Shown here: positions 60,216 through 64,000 of the stretch, piece after piece
How the letters are laid out: each line of letters opens with the position of its first letter
How positions within the stretch are numbered: the stretch's first letter is position 1
NCBI RefSeq assembly: GCF_009828105.1
Contig: NZ_WTYQ01000004.1
Coordinates: 186,001 to 250,000, forward strand
DNA: 64,000 bases
Direction: 5' to 3'
DNA from: Altericroceibacterium indicum
Lineage (GTDB): Bacteria; Pseudomonadota; Alphaproteobacteria; Sphingomonadales; Sphingomonadaceae
Translations under genes and position numbers: made by a program
The notes under the pieces: model-generated
The model's database searches: none
What the model saw: only the letters and a program-made list of their open reading frames with translations
Told to the model about the DNA's origin: nothing

Positions 60216-60903
60216 GGCTTTTCCCGCCTCCCATTCGCCGGGCGAGCCATTCGGAAATCACCAGTGCGCCGAGCGATAGCGCTACTGAGATACAGGCAAG
60301 GCGGAACACTTCGGAATCTGTTCCGGGCACTTGCAGTGAAGAATAGATGGCCAGCGGCAATGTTCTGGTTTCGCCGGGGATATTGGACGCAAAGGTGATC
60401 GTGGCACCAAATTCGCCAATCGATCTGGCAAAGCCAAGCATAGCCCCGGCCAGGATACCTGGTGTCACGAGCGGCAAAGTGATGCTGCAAAAGGTTCGCC
60501 ATGGCCCTGCACCCAATGTGCGCGCGGCATTTTCCAGCCGCTGGTCGACCATTTCAAAGGATAAGCGCATGGCCCGCACCATGAGCGGCAGAGCCATGAC
60601 CGCAGAGGCTAGTGCAGCACCGGTCCAGTGGAACACGAAGCCAAGCCCGATAGTGCTTTCAAAGAACCTCCCGATCGGCCCTTGTTTCCCAAAAGCGAGC
60701 AATAGCATCCAGCCGGTTACGACAGGAGGCAGGACCAGCGGCAAATGCACCAGTGCATCAACAAGGATTTTGCCGGGGAATTGACGACGTGCAAGCAGCC
60801 ATGCCAGCGCCAGTGCCAGCGGAAGGATGACAGCAATCGCCACCATACTGACTTTGAGTGACAGGCTGACAATCGCCCATTCACCCGGCGAAAGCAGAAA
60901 CAT
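60205..60903 (-). CDS. modB: ModB-like molybdate ABC transporter permease
   Basis: Integral membrane permease of 232 residues, five predicted helices. Starts MFLLSPGEWAIVSLSLKVSMVAI; contains HLPLVLPPVVTGWMLLLAFG and the EAA-loop SFEMVDQRLENAARTLGAGPWRTFCSITLPLVTPGILAGAMLGFARSIGEFGATI, typical of ModB. ATG 60903 overlaps the mgtE stop (TGATG). No modA gene for the periplasmic binding protein is present on either side, so the binding protein must be encoded elsewhere, or the transporter uses another partner. Confidence 0.9.
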   Translation of the reverse strand: MFLLSPGEWAIVSLSLKVSMVAIAVILPLALALAWLLARRQFPGKILVDALVHLPLVLPPVVTGWMLLLAFGKQGPIGRFFESTIGLGFVFHWTGAALASAVMALPLMVRAMRLSFEMVDQRLENAARTLGAGPWRTFCSITLPLVTPGILAGAMLGFARSIGEFGATITFASNIPGETRTLPLAIYSSLQVPGTDSEVFRLACISVALSLGALVISEWLARRMGGGKSHVL

Positions 60904-62324
60904 CAGCCGGTCAGGCCGCAAGCCACGGCAAGGCCGAGGAAGGCGAAGAAGCCCATACAATCTGTGATCATCGTCACAAATACCGAGCTTGCAACAGCCG
61001 GGTCCTGCTTCAAGCGGTCGAAAATGACTGGTACGGCAACGCCGGCAAGGCCTGCCGTGATCGTGTTGATGATGGCAGCAGTTGCGATCACTACACCCAG
61101 CATCGGGGTGAAGACTACCGCCGTCGCCAGCCCGATAAGAGTACCAACGGTGGCGCCATTGAGCATCGCCACGCGTATTTCACGCCAGAGAATGCGGCGG
61201 GTATTGGATTTGGTAAGCTGATTCATCGCCAAAGCGCGAACAGATACTGCCATGGTCTGCGTGCCTGCATTGCCGCCAATGGAAGCGACAATGGGCATGA
61301 GCACAGCCAAGGCCACCAGTTTGGCAATTGCGGCATCAAATGCAGAGATGATGAAGCTTGCCATCAAGGCGGTGCCCAGATTGGCGATCAGCCAGCGCAC
61401 GCGTGAGAAATAGGCATCGCGGATTGGTTCGTTAATGTCACCATCACCGGCACCGGACATCAGCAGGGCGTCTTCCCCTGCCTCTTCCGAAATAATATGG
61501 ACGATGTCATCAACCGTGAGCTGGCCCAGCAAGCGGCCATTCTCATCGACAACAGCAGCAGAAATAAGCGCGTATTTCTGGAAGCGGAGGGCAACTTCTT
61601 CCTGATCCATCATGACCGGGATCAGTGTCTGATCGCGCTGCATTACATCGGTCAGCGGAATATAGCGCGGGCAACGCAGAATCCAGCTCAACTGGCAGGT
61701 GCCGATCGGACGGTGCCGGTGATCGACAATGAAGACTTCCCAGAAATCAGTGGGGAGATCATCCTGTTCGCGCATGTAATCAATAAGATCGCCGACGGTC
61801 AGATGTTCGGGCACTGCGATCAGCTCGCGCTGCATCAAGCGGCCGGCGGTCTCTTCCGGGTAAGACAGGGCGCTTTCGATGGCTGCGCGATCTTCCGGGT
61901 CCAGCTCGTCCAGAATGGCGCGCTGGTCCGTAGGATCGAGATCTTCGATCAATTGGACGGCGTCATCTGTATCGAGCTGTTCGGCGATGCTGGCCACAGC
62001 GGCGGCCGGCAAAGCCTCGATCATGTGGTCACGCACATAATCGTTCAGTTCGGAAATCACTTCACCGCTCATCAAATCGGTGATGGCAGTGGCAAGCATT
62101 CCGCGCTTGTCGGGTTCGAGCAATTCGAACAAATCGGCGATGTCGGCGGGGTGAAGCGGTTCGACCAGATCGTAGGTCCGACCTTCATCACCTTCTTCCA
62201 GCGATTCGCGGACAGCGTCGATGAATTCCGGCTTCAGCCGATTCTCTTCGTCGAGCTGATCGCTTTCTTCGTCCTCAATGGGAGGGAAGGGCGCAAGGTC
62301 CTCGTCGAGTTTTGTATCGGCCAT
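60903..62324 (-). CDS. mgtE: MgtE magnesium transporter
   Basis: Mg2+ channel, 473 residues. Acidic N-terminal superhelical domain (LEEGDEGRTYDLVEPLHPADIADLFELLEPDKRG), two CBS domains (AVPEHLTVGDLIDYMREQDDLP; TLIPVMMDQEEVALRFQKYALISAAVVDENGRLLGQLTVDDIV), then five membrane helices with GIGGNAGTQ-type pore motif seen here as ASIGGNAGTQTMAVSVRALA and FVTMITDCMGFFAFLGLA. ATG 62324 is chosen (AGGA upstream); the frame continues to 62378. Overlaps modB downstream. Confidence 0.95.
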   Translation of the reverse strand: MADTKLDEDLAPFPPIEDEESDQLDEENRLKPEFIDAVRESLEEGDEGRTYDLVEPLHPADIADLFELLEPDKRGMLATAITDLMSGEVISELNDYVRDHMIEALPAAAVASIAEQLDTDDAVQLIEDLDPTDQRAILDELDPEDRAAIESALSYPEETAGRLMQRELIAVPEHLTVGDLIDYMREQDDLPTDFWEVFIVDHRHRPIGTCQLSWILRCPRYIPLTDVMQRDQTLIPVMMDQEEVALRFQKYALISAAVVDENGRLLGQLTVDDIVHIISEEAGEDALLMSGAGDGDINEPIRDAYFSRVRWLIANLGTALMASFIISAFDAAIAKLVALAVLMPIVASIGGNAGTQTMAVSVRALAMNQLTKSNTRRILWREIRVAMLNGATVGTLIGLATAVVFTPMLGVVIATAAIINTITAGLAGVAVPVIFDRLKQDPAVASSVFVTMITDCMGFFAFLGLAVACGLTG

Positions 62325-62440
62325 GCGGCTTGTCCTATGCGTGTGCGCTGCAAAATCAAGCGTCAGGTGATGCGGCAAAGGGTGACATTATGCAGAGCAT
62401 CCGTATATCCAGCGTCAGAACGCAAAATGGAGATACCCGC

Positions 62441-62905
62441 ATGGCGGACCAGAAACTTACCTTCACTCTCGATACAGGCAATGGCGAAACGAATGACGTG
62501 GTCATTAAGTTGCGCCCGGATCTGGCACCCGGCCATGTCGAACGGATTTCTACCCTTGCGAGCGAAGGCTTTTACGACGGTGTCGTCTTTCACCGTGTGA
62601 TTCCTGGCTTCATGGCGCAGGGCGGCGATCCGACCGGCACCGGCATGGGCGGTTCTGACAAGCCTGATCTCAAGGCTGAATTCAATTCCGAACCCCATGT
62701 GCGTGGCACATGTTCAATGGCGCGCACGCAGGTTCCTGACAGTGCCAACAGCCAGTTCTTCATCTGCTTTGACGATGCGCACTTCCTTGACGGCCAGTAC
62801 ACCGTCTGGGGCCAGGTCGAAAGCGGCATGGAACATATCGATGCGCTCCCCAAGGGCGAACCGCCAGCGAATCCGGGCAAGATCGTCAAGGCGACTGTTT
62901 CCTGA
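62441..62905 (+). CDS. Cyclophilin-type peptidyl-prolyl isomerase (cytoplasmic)
   Basis: PpiB-like single-domain cyclophilin, 154 residues from ATG 62441 (GGAG 8 nt upstream); the in-frame extension to 62312 has no signal peptide and is not conserved in character. Active-site blocks FYDGVVFHRVIPGFMAQGGDPTGTGMGG (catalytic Arg), CSMARTQVPDSANSQFFICF and FLDGQYTVWGQVESGM are complete. Divergent from mgtE over 116 nt. Confidence 0.96.
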   Translation: MADQKLTFTLDTGNGETNDVVIKLRPDLAPGHVERISTLASEGFYDGVVFHRVIPGFMAQGGDPTGTGMGGSDKPDLKAEFNSEPHVRGTCSMARTQVPDSANSQFFICFDDAHFLDGQYTVWGQVESGMEHIDALPKGEPPANPGKIVKATVS

Positions 62906-62925
62906 AGTAACTGATATTGTTTGAT

Positions 62926-62966
62926 GAAATGGGGCGGATCAGCAATGCTGGTCTGCCCCATTTCTT
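62926..62966 (+). terminator. Intrinsic terminator after cyclophilin gene
   Basis: GAAATGGGGC (62926-62935) pairs with GCCCCATTTC (62955-62964), with further imperfect pairing inside the loop, then TT. Strong stem, short T-tract. Confidence 0.75.
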
Positions 62967-63008
62967 AAGGGCGGCTTGAAAGAACTAATGGGAACGAAGG
63001 AGCAATCG

Positions 63009-63275
63009 ATGATGGCGGCAAAGTGGAAATTTCTGATTGCGTCGATTGTTGCTTACCAGTTCTTCCTGACCTGGTGCCTGTTTGATCTGGTGGATACCGC
63101 CGCTTATCTGGCACGCCCTGAATGCGGCGATTGGTGCCGTGATCGTGCATTTGGCTTTATTCTGACCAATCAGGGCGGGTATGATACGGCGATGCGCGTC
63201 GTGATCTTCGGCGGTGTGCTGACTTTCACCAATGTTGCTTTTTGGATCGTCGCTTCGATACGCAAAAAGCGCTGA
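63009..63275 (+). CDS. Small two-helix membrane protein, unknown function
   Basis: Protein of 88 residues from ATG 63009 (GGAG 6 nt upstream). Two predicted membrane helices, KFLIASIVAYQFFLTWCLFDLV and VVIFGGVLTFTNVAFWIVASI, flank a hydrophilic loop of about 35 residues with two Cys (RPECGDWCRDRAFG) that could pair or bind metal. Basic C-terminus RKKR. Not recognised. The LysR gene ends 9 nt after it on the other strand. Confidence 0.7.
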   Translation: MMAAKWKFLIASIVAYQFFLTWCLFDLVDTAAYLARPECGDWCRDRAFGFILTNQGGYDTAMRVVIFGGVLTFTNVAFWIVASIRKKR

Positions 63276-63284
63276 CCAAGAACC

Positions 63285-64000
63285 CTAGAGGCCGGCTTCC
63301 ATCAGCCAATCGTGAAAAATCCGCACTGGGCGCTGTTCAAGATCAGCGCGGCGACACATGAACCAATAGCTGTATGGGCTCTCAACAGCGATATCATAGA
63401 GTTTGGCAAGCCGTTGGTCATTGGCGCGCTTCAAATGGTCATCATGCATCACCGCGATGCCAAGCCCTTGCGCGGCTGCTTCGAGAATGAGCTGTCCTGA
63501 ATCGTAATGGTCGATCGCATTGGGTTGGAGGTTGGGAAAGCCAATCGCCTTGCGCCAGGCATCAAAGCTCAATGGCACATCGCTATTGATGAGGAAGGTC
63601 TGTTGGCTCAGCGCTTCTTCGCTCGGGTTCTCGCCGATCTCATTGGCCAGTTCGCGGCTGCAAATCGCGTGGATACGATTCTGGTCAAGCTGAAAGGCAT
63701 GAAATTGAGGACCGGGTTTGGTGGTCAGCAAAATCGCCGCGTCCAGCGTTTCGCCGACCCGATCCTTGAGGTTTGACCCGGTATCAATGTCGATATGAAG
63801 GCGCGGATATTTGCGGCGCAAGTCTGGCAGCCGGGGAAACAGGCGTTGGGTACCAAACAAGGGCAGCACACCCAGCCGCAGGCGCAAAAGCTGAAGATTT
63901 TCTGACTGACCTTCCACCGCAACGGCCAGTGCTTCCAGATGCGGCGCCACCGCATCATAGAAATTGCGTCCTTCATCGGTCAGCTTCATCGCTTGCTGGG
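63285..64000 (-). CDS. LysR-family regulator, C-terminal part (5' end outside window)
   Basis: Effector domain of a LysR-type transcription factor. The frame is open to the right edge, so the ATG at 63989 is internal: MKLTDEGRNFYDAVAPHLEAL is the end of the N-terminal HTH unit. It continues with LRLGVLPLFGTQRLFPRLPDLRRKYPRLHIDIDTGS and DAAILLTTKPG, then EAAAQGLGIAVMHDDHL, following the GcvA/AmpR-like pattern (LFP.L..F...P...). Target unknown. Confidence 0.92.
   Translation of the reverse strand, partial: QQAMKLTDEGRNFYDAVAPHLEALAVAVEGQSENLQLLRLRLGVLPLFGTQRLFPRLPDLRRKYPRLHIDIDTGSNLKDRVGETLDAAILLTTKPGPQFHAFQLDQNRIHAICSRELANEIGENPSEEALSQQTFLINSDVPLSFDAWRKAIGFPNLQPNAIDHYDSGQLILEAAAQGLGIAVMHDDHLKRANDQRLAKLYDIAVESPYSYWFMCRRADLEQRPVRIFHDWLMEAGL

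Noticed and set aside
1-64000. Mobile elements, prophage, CRISPR arrays, rRNA
   Set aside because: No transposase, integrase, phage structural or Cas genes, no regularly spaced repeats and no rRNA-like segment seen. Base composition appears even throughout.

Overview
The window looks like chromosomal DNA of an alphaproteobacterium, most likely a sphingomonad (Sphingomonadales). The reasons are four complete and one partial TonB-dependent receptors (TBDRs) in 46 kb, several next to secreted hydrolases; a family GH68 sucrase with no signal peptide, as in Zymomonas; spinster-type MFS carriers; and tight ATGA, TAATG and TGATG gene junctions. I see no prophage, insertion sequence, CRISPR array, rRNA or replication origin. 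There is one tRNA, tRNA-Gly(CCC).

Layout. 1-2565: end of a TBDR, then a secreted GH5 glycosidase. 2851-3100: a 59-residue HTH protein with its own terminator. 3161-11486 (minus): a six-gene coupled operon of TBDR, secreted hydrolase, MFS carrier, cytochrome P450, GntR regulator and lipoprotein hydrolase. 11746-14576: a divergent TBDR plus a secreted DUF3237 protein. 15017-20983 (plus) and 21031-27466 (minus): two convergent gene sets that share a LacI-type operator. They hold a TBDR, a ceramidase-like hydrolase, two Tat-exported esterases, fructokinase, GH68 sucrase, LacI regulator, MFS sugar carrier and a tannase-family lipoprotein. 27709-31276: cysDNCQ sulfate activation. 31453-34571: a valine-catabolism set with RidA and a lipoprotein. 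34728-39468: MarR divergent from an EmrAB/outer-membrane-factor efflux system. 39554-42074: old yellow enzyme and succinate-semialdehyde-type dehydrogenase. 42429-45790: siderophore TBDR and PepSY protein behind a Fur-like box. 45952-48061: a lipoprotein, rsgA and tRNA-Gly. 48200-51922: four overlapping genes for an unidentified phosphopolyol or glycan polymer. 51935-53239: pncB. 53287-59565: a C4-dicarboxylate module (porin, DctA, sensor kinase, response regulator). 59589-62324: mgtE-modB-modC. 62441-64000: cyclophilin, a small membrane protein and part of a LysR regulator.

The most interesting system is 14577-27620. Four copies of the palindromic core CAATCGATTG lie in three upstream regions: two before the TBDR at 15017, one before the GH68 gene and one before the tannase-family gene. 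A LacI regulator is encoded inside the set. Exported esterases of four families combined with cytoplasmic sucrose cleavage and fructose phosphorylation suggest use of acylated sucrose (sucrose esters): deacylate outside the cytoplasm, import sucrose, cleave, phosphorylate. This is inference, but it predicts a specific substrate class and a specific operator.

Second-rank points are a P450 whose I-helix lacks the usual acid-alcohol pair, a DctD-like regulator lacking the GAFTGA loop needed for sigma-54 activation, an incomplete molybdate transporter (modBC without modA), and the phosphopolyol cluster.
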